A stretch of 64,000 nt of DNA from Strongylocentrotus droebachiensis (taxonomy: Eukaryota > Echinodermata > Echinoidea > Camarodonta > Strongylocentrotidae): positions 435,764 through 499,763 of the forward strand of contig JAVYIG010000647.1 in assembly GCA_035222895.1 (NCBI GenBank). Reading direction: 5' to 3'. The position numbers and the translations under genes are program-made. Of the stretch, positions 47,582 to 59,990 are shown one piece after another. The notes under the pieces are model-generated. The model saw only the letters and a program-made list of their open reading frames with translations. It was not told where the DNA came from and made no database searches. Position 1 is the first letter of the stretch, and every line of letters starts with the position of its first letter.

Positions 47582-48827
47582 CTGGTAATGATAGAAAATA
47601 AATTCTTAAAGAATCCAACAAAACTTACACTGAATGTTCAAGATTACAAATAAATGACATGTACCGAACGATTTTGGTAGAAAATGTGGGCTGGGTAATG
47701 GACATAGAATGATAAGGAATTGAAGGTAGGCCCAACACCATGTCAATGTGCCACTATGTGCAAATGAGAGTTGTGGTTTTTATTGAAGATGATTTCCCGC
47801 AGGTTTTTGTGAGGTTGTTTTTATTGTACTAGTTCAGACAATAAATTTACTGCAGAATAAACAATCCAGATTGAATTATAGCCACGTTCTCTTGACATAC
47901 GATGCCCATACCGGAGCTCAAGATTAGCTTAATCAATCAATGACGAGACTTTTAGTATTCTGACATCAATTCACGGAACCTCTCTTTCTACAATTTGACT
48001 AGTAAAAATCATTCGATGGTATTTAGATAGATCAAATATCCTTTTGACAACGTCACTTAGTCTTCTTCTCTCAATGCATGTCAATCACTAATTACATGGT
48101 GACTTGTAAGATGAACTGCTAAACCGATAGCGTGTCTGTGACTACTTCAATATTTTACTGTAAATTGACAAGTGCTTTGTCCACACACCATTCCAGCAAT
48201 CCATGACACTCCTTGTAGTTACTCGCCTCACCTACCATCCCAGTATAGCTTCCTGAGTGAGCTGCCAAAGGGATTACCCAACCAAGTACCAAGTACCTAA
48301 CACAATTTCAAAAGCCGTGCGCGTCACCTGTTGAACTTTGCGAACGTGACAATGACATATTACGTAATCTGAAAAGGATTGGTGGCATAATTAAGGTATT
48401 AACATTGCCCTTGAGTTAATTGCGATCGAGTAAATTATTTTCCTTCATGTAGGTTCGGCAAAAGCAATTGGAGATTAGGTCATTTATTGTCCTCGATCAA
48501 CTTTTTAAAAATTGTCGTGATGGGGAGGGGGGCTTAAGAAAAACGTTTTTAACACAGTGATGATCGTTGAGGATCCTCCTTTAAAAATTAAAAAAATTCT
48601 CGGATAAATAAATATAATTTTCCCCCAAATGAATGAGGCCTTATTCTTGTTGAGGTTATATCATTCCGTGTACAATCATCTATATTTCCCAATGGTGTTC
48701 ATTCTATACTAATCAAATTTCATTGTTACATATTTGAAATCAACTTATACAATTTAAAACTGATGAATAATCAAATAGTAACATTAAGATTATTAACACA
48801 ATATTGCATTCATCGTCGCATTAGCCG

Positions 48828-48890
48828 AAGAAGAAGAAGAAGAAGAAGAAGAAGAAGAAGAAGAAGAAGAAGAAGAAGAAGAAGAAGAAG

Positions 48891-48922
<32 letters not shown>

Positions 48923-49085
48923 GAAGAAAAAGAAGAAGAAGAAGAAGTAGAAGAAGAAGAAGAAGAAGAAGAAGAAGAAGAAGAAAAAAAAAAGAAGAAG
49001 AAGAAGAAGAAGAAGAGGAGGAAGAAGAAGAAGAAGAAGAAGAAGAAGAAGAAGAAGAAGAAGAAGAAGAAGAAGAAGAAGAGGA
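48828..49085. repeat. (GAA)n microsatellite, ~260 bp
   Basis: Nearly pure GAA with a few interruptions. Open frames for poly-Arg, poly-Glu, poly-Ser and poly-Phe across it are artefacts. Confidence 0.97.
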
Positions 49086-49479
49086 ATAAAAAGATGGAAT
49101 ACCTTTTACAGTCCTTGAGTTCTGCAAGCTGGAACCATATTATGAACAAGATATCAATATCCTTGCAACATAGGCCTATAAGCAGCTCTTCCAACTTTGT
49201 CTGCGGACATACAACTTGTTAAACATGATTTCAATTCCTGCTACTCCGGAAACCCATCTTGCACTTACGACCTAGAGAGCAAACATTCATCTCCATGAAA
49301 TTAAAGAGGTGCAACCGGATGTGGATCATTGGATCACGTGGATGCAATGGAAGCGTTTGATTGGTAGAGACAAGCATGATTACTGACGATAACTGACCAA
49401 TCAAGTTTCGGAAAGGAAAGACAACACCGGGGTTTCCCCCTACTCTTACACAAATAGTGCAATGGGTTCTATACCGGGT

Positions 49480-49622
49480 ACATCAAATTATCTCCTTGAT
49501 CAAACAGGGGAGGGGCACGTTAACACACAATACATGCTTCAATCACCCATCTGGGTTGGATTCGAACCCACGATCTTTGGTTCGACAGGTAGACGTTTTA
49601 CCGACTGAGCCAACTCGCCTCC
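49480..49622 (-). mobile_element. tRNA-like SINE head
   Basis: On the minus strand from 49622: GGAGGCGAGTTGGCTCAGTC, then GGTAAAACG and a B box GGTTCGAATCC. The A and B boxes fit a tRNA, but the 3' side lacks the complement of the first seven bases and the T stem is mismatched, so it is a SINE or tRNA pseudogene, not a working tRNA. Confidence 0.6.
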
Positions 49623-50398
49623 ATAAGAAGAACAAAAAGAAGAAGACGGAAAATATAAATAAACTAATATACCAGGAATGTCTTACCGCCGATGATTTGA
49701 ATCGTTCAGACCAGTATGTATGTCATATACGTCATGATGTACAAGTTTCCCCTCAAAGTTTCCTACTAAGTGTTTTCTCGAAATTGAAGGGGAAACCCTT
49801 CCATATCCACACCCAGATACATAATTATGGAGGCAGGATTTTTGTCCCCTTCAATTTCGTGCATCTAGGCCATCAAAACGCACCAGCAGATTAAATATCC
49901 CTATTTTCTCTTGAAACACCGTCCGTCGAAAAAAATAACTCAAAGACAATTTCAATACCCTTTTGTATGTCCCATAGAGATCGTGTTCAAATAACATAAA
50001 ACGTCACGTTCGCTCATTTCAAAAGGCCACGTACAAGGCTATTAAAATCGTCTTAGGTTGAGATTTCGAAAGAGCATTTAGTCGCTAAAGTGTTATTATA
50101 GGTGGGAAAGCCCCAAAGACCCCAGGACGGTACCGGAACGCCTTACCACGGATTTGAACCGGATGTCTATAATCTATGCAAATTAACTTTCTTAAGGAGG
50201 TGGGAGGGGGGGGGGGGGGGGACTGTCGTACCATATTCACGTCTGGTCGCCTATGTCAAGTTTCTCTTTCGAATTTAAAAACGATGTGCGTAATAATCAT
50301 CTGCATATACTCCATTATGTAGTAAGCCTTTTGGTGCTCTATAGCGTTTTCTCGCTCGGTTGCTACACTCTCTCCAACGTTTACAGACGCAGTGTTTC

Positions 50399-50936
50399 TT
50401 AAAGGTACTATGTCCCATTTGCAGGCCAAAAAATGAAAAGGTTAAATACCAACGGCATTTGAAAGATAATACTAATTTAGAACTTCCCTACAAAAAAAGG
50501 GGGGCTTAAAAATATCTTTCAGTGGGAAAATAACGACTCTTAGTTGTCGAATCGACTTAAGAGCTATAGAGCCAGTCAGTAATAGTCTGATTTTCAGACC
50601 ATTGTACCGAATGGTTGTACGTTTTATGCTGCGCAAAGATTTAATCAGTTTAACTTTGGCCATTACAAGAAGTGGGTTATTGATGTAGACAAATGCTCAT
50701 GTACCCTTTACAGCTCATTTTATGTATGTCATTACCAGAGAAGAAAAAAACAGTCAATAACTCAATAGTGTCTGACAGTGAAGTCTAGCAAGTAAACAAG
50801 TTTCCTTGCATAATTTGACTAATAGGACACTGCACACGTTTACATTTCACAGATAGGACATACATGACATATTCATAATTCCTGCAAAGTTATACTGAAT
50901 TTTAAGTTGGCTGCAAAAGGGACATAGTATCTTTAA
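50399..50936. mobile_element. TTAAAG-ended MITE, family M
   Basis: TTAAAGGTACTATGTCCCAT at the left is matched by GGGACATAGTATCTTTAA at the right; TTTGCAGGCCAA/TTGGCTGCAAAA extends the ends to about 30 bp. About 540 bp, no transposase frame. Confidence 0.75.
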
Positions 50937-51336
50937 AACTATAAAATAAAAACTGATGAAAAAACACCGTCCAGACAATTCACCACAAGCAAAGAGCAGA
51001 TGTTTCCTTCTATCAAAGAGTGAAAGAGGTGCAAATACGTCTTCCCCCCCCCCCATGCAAGATAATAAAGGATTTGGGATTATATAAAGCTATCAGCTTA
51101 GAAGTGCTTTTTGTTAAAGAACTACGGCTGCGGAAACTGTTTACCAGAGGCACTAAGCGAGGAACAGATGTCTCCCTCCATTTGATTTTCATTTTTTCAT
51201 TTTTTTTTTTTTTTTTGGGGGGGGGGCTTAATCGCCCTCCCCCTTTGCAATGCTACAGTTTTTAAATTGTACTCTCTTTTTTAAAATGCAATGTATATCC
51301 ATGTGCAATTCAGTACATGTAACTGCGATGCATGAT

Positions 51337-51364
51337 TCAATAAATACCATACCATACCATACCA
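51337..51364 (+). mobile_element. LINE 3' tail, (CCATA)n
   Basis: ATACCATACCATACCATACC tail after AT-rich DNA with TTCAATAAAT; typical end of a truncated LINE insertion. Confidence 0.5.
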
Positions 51365-51477
51365 TTGAGGTATAATTATTAGCTTCACTCCTGACGACGG
51401 ATAGTCAACCTGTTCGAAACGTCGAGCCACTCCCGCCACTCATCCTCTCCAAGCGTCTTTTTCAACACTATACCAAA

Positions 51478-51535
51478 AGTCCTTTTTAGGACTACCAACT
51501 CTCAACAAAGATTACCGAGAGTCCTTTTCAGGACT
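51478..51535 (+). promoter_or_regulatory. Two histone-type 3' stem-loops with downstream element
   Basis: AGTCCTTTTTAGGACT (51478-51493) and AGTCCTTTTCAGGACT (51520-51535) each form a 6-bp stem with a 4-base loop, the geometry of replication-dependent histone mRNA 3' ends, with the G2-C15 and U6-A11 pairs kept and the TTTC loop in the second. ACCAAA precedes and ACCAAC follows the first, and CAACAAAGA (51503-51511) is one base from the CAAGAAAGA purine element bound by U7 snRNA. No histone coding sequence is seen upstream. Confidence 0.5.
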
Positions 51536-52699
51536 CCTCAATCCTCCCTCTCTCTCACATGGTGCACCCGCAAGCCTACTGTATATTAGCTTCCTATAAT
51601 AGTACTGTGTAATTCGTCTGTCTAGAACCAAAGGGCCGTTAACCTTCACACTTTCATGCCTTTCTGGCTTCGGACAGACGAAATGCAAACCCTCAAAGCA
51701 AAAAAAAAAGAAAAGAAAATCACGTGAAAGTGTTTTGATGTAAAGCTAAAGAAAGTGAACGGAGAAGTTAGAAGTTACACCCCCTCTAGCGACGCTTTAG
51801 GAATCTCCTTTTCTTTTTTAAATCTATGTACAATGCTGGTCCTATATTTGCTGCATTTCCTATTCATAGTCATGTCCTCAGTCTGTATAACAAAATATAA
51901 AAAGCGCCCACTAACGGTAAGATTTTGTATATTGACTCAATCCAGCACTTTTCGTTTGTAGAAACAAAAGTCATGCTTGTTTTTTTCAACGCAAGACTGC
52001 TGCGTTTTCCCTTATGAAGTACACACACAGGTTGGTTAGCTGAACAGGTTGTTTCAAACGGTAACTTGATGAAATTTACATGCATTATTTCATAAATCTT
52101 AATTGCTTGTCAGTTATGTGTAAAGCGATGGCGAGGAAGATGATACAACTAGCCATTGATAATACAATACTATTCAATCAAACTAAAGTATACTCAACAA
52201 AAAAGAAAAAAGAAAGTGGACACTATTGATGATTAACATTTTCAAATAAATATTTTATATAAACTATCTTTCATATATCAAAATAAACATAAATTAATCC
52301 TCTCTATAAGGATGCTGCAATTGGAATCATACCATTCATGCATGGGTGAGCATAGTCATTTAACACTAGATGAGTCTTTTGAAGAATATTGCAAATACAG
52401 GTGATCTGGACATTTAAATGTTGATGAGCAGTTCTATATGGTAGAGTAACAACAACAACAAAATCTCGAGAAACACGAAAGGAGAAACATCTTGACCATG
52501 CTTGCAGTCCTGAAAGTATGCAGCTATCATCTAATGCTCAATCGTTGTTTTCATTGTAAAACAAGACTATCTTACAGATGTTCATTCACAATTATTGAAT
52601 GGCTACTTGTTCTATTTCCGCAATTTTCTTAATCAGATCATCTAATGGTTAAATGGATGAGCCCATCCGAGCAAGAACGTTCCAAACTTTACCTTATTT

Positions 52700-53054
52700 G
52701 CCCGAATTCACAAAGGTTTGTCGACAAACCTAGGTTTATGTGCGTCATAATACGCGTTCCGACGCGTTATTACAAACCAGGCTTGGTAGAGAATTAATTT
52801 TCCTTTAACTAGATATGTATTTATTATATTTCATTGACAGTTACCGGTAATATGACAATTTTGAGCAGTGGAGAGTGTCCACTTACTGTTTTTGGCTGAG
52901 TGTGTATATATTCATACTTATTCATACATGACGGAAAATTGACTGAGAAAAGATTTGGTCATTAATTAAACTCAATGGCCCGAATTCACAAAGGAGGTTT
53001 GATGACGCACATAAACCTAGGTTTGTCGTCAAACCTGCTTTGTGAATTCGGGCC
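52700..53054. mobile_element. Foldback element copies, family N
   Basis: 52977-53054 is a 78-bp near-palindrome from GGCCCGAATTCACAAAG to its complement with AAT on both sides (a possible 3-bp target duplication). 52700-52746 repeats the same words (GCCCGAATTCACAAAGG, AAACCTAGGTTTATGTGCGT) as a half copy. Confidence 0.7.
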
Positions 53055-53941
53055 AATGGCAGCAAAGCAACCACTTCTTTTCACTAGCGTAGGTTCGGGC
53101 CGGGGGGGGGGGGGGGGTAACATACATTCCTATTTAAGAAAGGGTGGCCTTTTCTATTACAACCACCACTTTTCAAGGAGAATTTTTTGTTCTCATCAGT
53201 TTTTTAACATTTTGACCAAATTGATGCACTGCGCTATAAGCATAATAATCGATTCTTCTATCTCTGAAATTTCTCTTTAAATGTTTTTCAAATTACTTTT
53301 TGTTGTAGATGTGTAAATCTGGGTATTTGTGTGCGTGTGTGTTCGCGAGAAATATATCGGCACCTGTTTAGGATCATACCCCCCCCCCCACCCCCACCCT
53401 CCCACACTTATTACGGACTAACTTCACTGCTCCATGGCCAGAAAGAGCCCGCGGCCCCCTTTCCCTTGAAATCCTAGTTATAACATGGCTGACCGAAGCT
53501 CACTCAGTATTAAAGTTACAATAGCCTAGGCAAGCCAAATACATCCTCTCATGCCTCCTGTAAAGACTTAACAAAATCCATAAAACGAGTAAGTAATTAT
53601 ATACTGCTAAATGCATTTATTGTAATATGTTGTACAAAGGAGTTCAATGATAACAATTAAAAAATAATGGTAATTAATAAAAAGCGAAGGAAAAACATGC
53701 ACGATATGACAATATCGTGATCAGACGTTTATTGCACGAAACAAAGTTAAAAGCTTCCTAAGTACTCTGTACTATGAGTAGAATAATATATAGTTAGATT
53801 TATCGTCAAAAAGCTCTCTCCCTTTAATGATAATAACAACGATTATAATAACGATAATAATAAAAATAACAATGATAACAGTGATAAAATGATAATGACA
53901 ATAATGATAGTAAAAGTAATGATGATGATAATAATATTGAT

Positions 53942-54215
53942 AGCAACATTTACACATCGCGCTCAATATCAACGTTTCGAAGCGCAATAACCTTACTCCG
54001 GCTTAAACCAAGCTACCCGAATACGGCGCTCTGGCATTCAATTAGTACCCATTAACCAGGTAGTAGCGGGTACCCATTTACATCACCTGGGTGGAGAGTG
54101 GCAAATGTAGATTAATGTCTTGCCAGAGGACATTAATGTCGCGGCGAGATTCGAACCACGTACCATGTGGTTCGGCGGCGTGTCCACAAAACCACGACAC
54201 CTCTACACATTATAA
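53942..54215 (-). mobile_element. tRNA-derived SINE, nearly full length
   Basis: On the minus strand: GAGGTGTCGTGG head, B-box-like GTGGTTCGAATCTC, CAAGACATTAATCTACATTT, GATGTAAATGGGTACCCGCT, and a 3' part ending in GATGTGTAAATG, then an ATTATT-type degenerate tail at about 53830-53940. The same family is at 17064 and 37610. Confidence 0.7.
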
Positions 54216-55282
54216 AATGCATGATATAGTTTGTCATTGACAAAAACCGTAATAAAACAATTATAAAATAGGATAAAAGCCCTAAATCATTACATAATAT
54301 ATCAATAAATATTGGCACAACAGAAAACGGTATTTCTTAAACTCCTGCCTAATGCTCATCATCACTGTAAGAGGAGTGATCCATGATAAAATGTTTATAT
54401 TTTTTTTGTATCTCAGGGACAAAAACAAAACAAAACAATAAAACAAGGTCCATATGAAATTGATGGAATTGTACGGAAGATCCAAACTTAATTATAACTT
54501 ATGATGAAATTACATTTTATTTGTAGCTGGTTCAATAGGAAATATCATATAAAATACACTCTGTAAATAATTAGATACAGAAATAACACTTACGACTTTC
54601 CGCAGCAGTTGATACCGCCTTAACTTCTTAATTGTCTTTTAAATAATTACGAAGCACATTAAGCTGTAATTTTATGTAACAAATATTCACCAATACCCTG
54701 TTATGTGTGTATTCTAAAATGACATATAAAATGGTTCAATTCTAACATAGAATCCTTTATAGACATTGCAAATATATTTTGAAATTGCATACTCGTAAAG
54801 ACAGACGGGGAACAAATTATATCAGTTTTGTCGCAATATATTAAAGACTAACAAATCAAATTAACAAAAAATAATATAAATGGTTTGATACGATGAAAGC
54901 CGTATTTAAAGGCTAAATAGTGACATGGGGTATATTGAATACCCGGGGGATCCGGAAATACAGCAGAAACGGCATGTCAGAAAATTGTTTATCGTAAAAA
55001 TTACATCGTATTTGACAATATCAATCGCCTTAGCTAATGATGATAGTTTCCTGAACTGATCAAAATGGTCAACATGACCAATATACTTCTTGATGCGCGA
55101 AAACAAAATTTCATAGGTTCATACACCCGTTAGCCGGTAGTGTAAATAGTACTCTTGCCTTGTTGTAAAAAAATCGTTGGTCACAACAGGTACGAGCAGT
55201 AACCGCCTAGTTTATAAAATAATCATGAATAAATGATTTTAATTGCTTAAAATAAGATATACATCTAAATGGCCAGCATTGA
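54216..55282. other. AT-rich stretch, nothing recognised
   Basis: No supported exon. A 66-codon open frame at 54906-55106 on the minus strand has a plausible composition but no splice or homology support. Confidence 0.4.
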
Positions 55283-58200
55283 TTAATATATAACTGCCGG
55301 TTCTCTATGCATCGGGTTCCGAACCGCCTCCGTCTCCCAAAAACTTTCCGCCACCGACCTCTCCCTCACGTAATACAGTGGATACGTGTCCCACACGCTG
55401 AGCACGTGATTGCTATGACCTGGGCGATGACCCTGAAGATGACCTTGAGGATGACCTAAAGGATGACCTTGAGGTTGATTATGAGGATGACCTTGTATGT
55501 TCTTCCGTGGGTAGTTGTTACTTTGTTGGCTTCCAGGCAAGCTTTCCTCATCACCAATGTACTCGCCCTCCTCCTCGTCCTCCTTCCGGTGGATTCTCTT
55601 GCAGTAAGCGAATAGGAACACGAACGCGACACAGAAGATGAATATGAGACTGCAAAATGCTGTGATAGCGATGACGAACTCTGTATGTGACAAGAGAGGA
55701 AGAGAGGAAGAGAGAGAGAGAAGGGGGAGAGAGAAGGGGGAGAGAGAAGGGGGAGAGAGAAGGGGGAAGAGAGAGGGGAAGAGAGAGATATAGAGAGAGA
55801 TATGGAGAGAGAGAGAGGGGGAGAGAGAGGGGAGAGGGAGAGAGAGATGGAGAGAGAGAGGGAGAGAGGGAGAGGGAGAGAGGGAGGAGAGAAGAATAAA
55901 ACGGGGAAGAAAGAGATCATTCATTAATAATAATAACACTAATACAAATGACGATGATAATGATTTAAACAAATAGTAGTAATAATAATGATTATACATT
56001 AATGCATACAAATTATTCAATTAACCCCCACCGTATATTAGAAACGCCTATAATCTAGGTCAGTTTATTATAACCATCCAACCTTTTTATTTCCTCTTTT
56101 TCCGCTCTGTTTGCTCCTCTATTACTGACCATAATTTTATCAAATTTCCCTACATATTTTTTTAATGTAAGTATTTTGGTTGTTTTGTTATATTTTAAGT
56201 TGTATGTTGCATCCTACCTATCCTTTCACCCTGATCTCCTTGCATTGTCTGTACTACTGTAATAGTTGAATTTTCAGACAAATACCTTTTATTTTGGGGT
56301 CATGACCCGTACCTCCCATTTCGTAATGGTACGACGCCCAAACCCTTAGAGAATAAAGCAATGAATGATTATTCAAGTGACGTGCATGACCCCCAGATTT
56401 TGCCCTATCCTTTTCACAACGGAATTTATTTTGCAGTTCATAAAAACTACTTCAGACAAAGTAAATATCTCATGCAAATATGTAAAGGGCAAAGTCCTCT
56501 TCAAATCCGGCCAATGCTTGCTTGCGTCCAACTTCATACCCCTAATAACCTTTTATCTGTGTTTTAGTGTTCTTATAACCCCATATATAAATGACACAGA
56601 GTGCGTCTGAGATAAACTTTTTTAATGGTGTAAATACTTTCAAACGTTGGTGAATTATTCAAAGGTCTGTGTTTGAACGCTTTAAAAAAGTACAGTGAGT
56701 AATTTCTGGCCAAAAGGTTTTAAACGTTTATTGGCTAAAAGAATAATCAGTCATTCCAGTTATCATCTAATTAAAATTTGAGAATTAAGACAATTTGTGG
56801 AATATATTGTACACCAAATGCTCTCTTTCTTTCTTCGAAGTCGAAGGGTTGAGATAATACAGAAGTACATGTATAATCATGTTTTTAAATGAGATGGTGG
56901 ATCGTGTCCGCTTTGCCCCAAACTTCTAGATATCATGACTATCATCAATTATGCAAAATCATTAAATTTAGTTGATAGTTTCACATTGCTAAACTATATT
57001 TCCCCATATCTAGTTATGGCGCATTAATCTGATAATTAATTATTGTTGCTAGGTAGGACAAACATTATGACTTGTTCTACATAACAACCCTTAATGTATG
57101 CAATTCGCATCGTGACTTTTAAAATACTTTTATTCATAACAGGTGAATGAAATAATTTGTAACAAGGCACTTGTTGGCAATTTTCGCCTAAATTTGATTA
57201 CATTTCGAAAATGGTCCATGTTTGTTGTAGTTTTGTTCGATTTTTGTTTAGTTTTGGAGGTGCATGAGTGGCGGGAAATAGTTGTGTCTGGACATGATGG
57301 TAATTTAGTGTGGAAATATAGAGCACTTGGCTCAATGTGAATGCATGGCCATGGAAAGAACAATGAAAAGAGCATTTAGGTCTTTGAAAAACAACCACGC
57401 CCTGGGGCCCGCCGATCCGGGATTGTCTAAACAGAGGGGATAGGAAAATTGTCTGTTCTCACCAGCTACACTAGCTTGCAGCATGGACCTACTTGCAGGC
57501 ACATGCCCTTGTCAGTCGCTGTGCATTACAGTCTGCAGAGGGAGACTAGCCCGACAGCTTAATGCATACCTGCTACGCCAGAGACTGACAGGACTATAGG
57601 CTCTGCTCAAGGTATTGGGAATATGGTAAAGTGTCAAATTAGAGTATGTGCCTACAGACTAAGCTCTCTCAGGCTCGCTCATTTTTTTTAATTTTTTTTT
57701 TTTTTTGGGGGGAGGGGTCATCTTAGCGAAGGTTCATCGATGATGACTATACATTTAACTATGAAATTGTGAACACAATGCGAACATGACTGTTATTCAC
57801 ACACTTTAAAACATATACAAATTTCCGTTTTCCATTCTCACATGTTCATCTTCGTTCGGCAATTCAACTTTGCTCTAGAAAGGTAAACTTAGGAAAACTT
57901 CGTCAAAACATGTTGTTTGAACATGTTGTTTGAACATGATGTTATCAATGATTGTGTCATGTCTCATTTTGTTCCCTGTTATAATCATATTTGCACTATA
58001 CAAACAACTTTTTCAAATTTGAATAGTCGGGGGGAAAACGAAAGAAATTTTTAATTTCTCGGTTGACTATTTCTTCAGTTCATGTATGACGAGATAGTCC
58101 CAGTCCTTGACATGAATAAGAGCTAAAATTATATGTTATGAAGTAAAATAATGCCGCCTGCACTCTTATTTCCACGGCGTCAAATTTCACTCTAAATGGC

Positions 58201-59220
58201 GTCAGCTGGGAGTCAACTCTATTCCTAGTTAAAGTGACACGGATTCCGAATCAATTTTTTTTTCTCCATATTTTTTCCCTCCACAGGGATTTTATTGATT
58301 TTCTTTTGAAACAAATTAACAAATATATATTCAGGGTAATTTACATTTATAACATAAATAAAATTGGCTTTTCAAGATACAAGTATTGTTGAACTGTTGA
58401 GTTAACAGAAAACTAACAAATCAATAATTCATTTCTGACACTCATGGAAAGAAAAACAAATACAGAAAAAATATCATTTTAAGTAAACAAATTTCTGAAT
58501 TGAAACCATTTTCTTGTGAATTTATTATTTCTACAAGTCGAATTTGCAATATACTTTTCGTTTTTGAAGTAATTTTTATAATCGAAACTCTAATATTATC
58601 AATTTTACTCGGATTGTGTGGCATCAGCTGAGAATTGACTCAATTCAGAGTCAAGGTGATTCGGAATCCGTGTCACTTTGACTAGGAATAGAGTTGACTC
58701 CCAGCTGACGCCATTTAGAGTGAAATTTGACGCCGTGGAAATAAGAGTGTGGGCTTTTTATCTTTATTCTTAAAAAATAAAAATAAAGGTAAATGAGTTT
58801 CGCTTGTCAGGCAGTGCTTGTGACTCGTTCTTATGGATTGACATTGGCTATGGCTATATTGATAAAATCACAATTAGACAGTTAACAACTAAATCATTCA
58901 TAGCCCTTGTAAGTTTTAGTTGTTTTTTGTGCTTTTCGGAGCTCAAGAAATAAAGGTGAGATGTATGCTTTAATATGTCACATTCTCAAGAAACATAACT
59001 CAGGACAAATCAATTTTTTACATACTTAAATGATTACAAAACTTGGCAAGAGTATATGAATAATTATGCTGTTACCTGTAGGTATTGAGAATGAACATAT
59101 TTAACAGGCACATCGCGAAAATGATCTTGATTGTTTATTTTCATAATTTTCCAATCTTACCCGTCATAATAGTCTGTTTACTGCCCAATGCCACTGCTTC
59201 CGTTGGCAGAGGCGTCGACG
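55283..59220 (-). CDS. Single-pass membrane protein TM2, two 3' exons seen
   Basis: Exons 59220-59161 (acceptor CTCACCATGCAG, donor GTAAGA) and 55680-55283, joining at a Glu codon (G|AG). The predicted C-terminus is STPLPTEAVALGSKQTIMT-E, a membrane span (FVIAITAFCSLIFIFCVAFV and on), basic CKRIHRK, an acidic run, then a His-rich repeat of QGHP/LGH units at about 55400-55500, and a tail ending EPAVIY. The first seen exon starts in phase 2, so an ectodomain must be encoded further right. The same span pattern (VIA-T--CS-I--F), exon phases and acidic juxtamembrane run occur in TM1, 8 kb away on the same strand: tandem paralogues. No family recognised. The 3' splice site before the last exon is preceded by about 210 bp of pure pyrimidine. 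Confidence 0.55.
55687..55899. repeat. (GA)n-rich tract in TM2 intron
   Basis: Over 200 bp of GAGA/GGGGAGA on the plus strand, i.e. CT-rich on the coding strand, ending a few bases before the 3' splice site at 55681-55682. Open frames over it are artefacts. Confidence 0.95.
57040..57215. repeat. Dispersed repeat, matches 60262-60445
   Basis: Shared words in order: GGTAGGACAAA, GTATGCAATTCGC, ACAGGT(G/A)AATGAAA, TGGCACTT-like and AAATTTGATTACA-TCGAAAATGG. Same orientation, diverged. Identity of the parent element is unknown. Confidence 0.55.
58161..58749. mobile_element. DNA element with ~93-bp terminal inverted repeats, family O
   Basis: CACTCTTATTTCCACGGCGT through ACACGGATTCCGAATCA (58161 to about 58254) recurs inverted and almost identical at about 58657-58749. 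The 400-bp centre is AT-rich and non-coding. The close match of the arms suggests a fairly recent insertion into the TM2 intron. Confidence 0.85.
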
Positions 59221-59698
59221 CTGCATGGTGAGGAGAATAAAGAGAAAATGGAAACAAAATAATGTTTAACAAGTTCTGTGTAAAAGAATAAGAATGATTT
59301 TTTGTTAAATGATGGTATGTCATGCACGTTATTTAAAAAAGCAGTATCTTTTTGCGACGTCTTTCCAACTAATGGTGGCAAGAAAAAAAAAAAACTTTAA
59401 AATACATATCACCTGGAATTCATTTATCTGTTTCATACCAAAATACTCTGACAAGCAATGAAAACTTTGACAAACAATGAAAAGCATGAAAAAGGAAATT
59501 ACAAAAATATAAATGAAACGAAATATTAAAAAAAAACAGTAGAAGCAACAAGCTCCAAAGAAAAACTAAGCAAACGGGAAAAAAGGAAAGAACAAAGAAA
59601 AATAGCTACGACAAAAGCAAAAAAAAAAACTCATTTTTTTGTTGACTTTGGTACACCACACGTTGCAGTGCATGTGACATGAATGATGAATTTTATTC

Positions 59699-59990
59699 TT
59701 GGGATTTCATTCGGAAACTAACACTAAAAATTCAGCTCGTTGGATGTAGGACTACCTGGATCGCATGTTATGATTACTTTGTGCATAAGTTATTTTGAAT
59801 AATTATTGGGAGTTCATTCGGAAACTAACAAGCAAACTGAAGCTGTTGGATGTAGGACTACCTGGATCGCATGTTATGATTACTTTGTGCATTTAATTTG
59901 AATAATTATTGGGAGTTCATTCGGAAACTAACAAGCAAAACGAAGCTGTTAAGTGCAGGACTACCTGGGTCGCCATGTTATGGTTTACTT
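59699..59990. repeat. Three-copy tandem repeat, ~105-bp unit
   Basis: Units start TTGGGA(T/G)TTCATTCGGAAAC at about 59699, 59809 and 59909, each with GTAGGACTACCTGGATCGCA or a variant. Followed by a strongly palindromic AT-rich patch at 60010-60075. Confidence 0.85.

Noticed and set aside
48178..48256. Short minus-strand frame starting MVGEASNYKECHGLLEW
   Set aside because: Only 27 codons, no donor at the end, no homology; it could be a TM1 leader but nothing supports it.
48763..49194. Open frames coding poly-Arg/Glu, poly-Ser and poly-Phe
   Set aside because: All lie in a (GAA)n microsatellite; composition is a by-product of the repeat.
49540..49622. tRNA gene on the minus strand
   Set aside because: A and B boxes are present, but the acceptor stem does not close and the T stem is mismatched; a SINE head explains it.
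55456..55920. Long Ser/Leu/Pro-rich frames on both strands
   Set aside because: They are translations of the GA/CT tract; only the part left of 55680 on the minus strand is supported as an exon.
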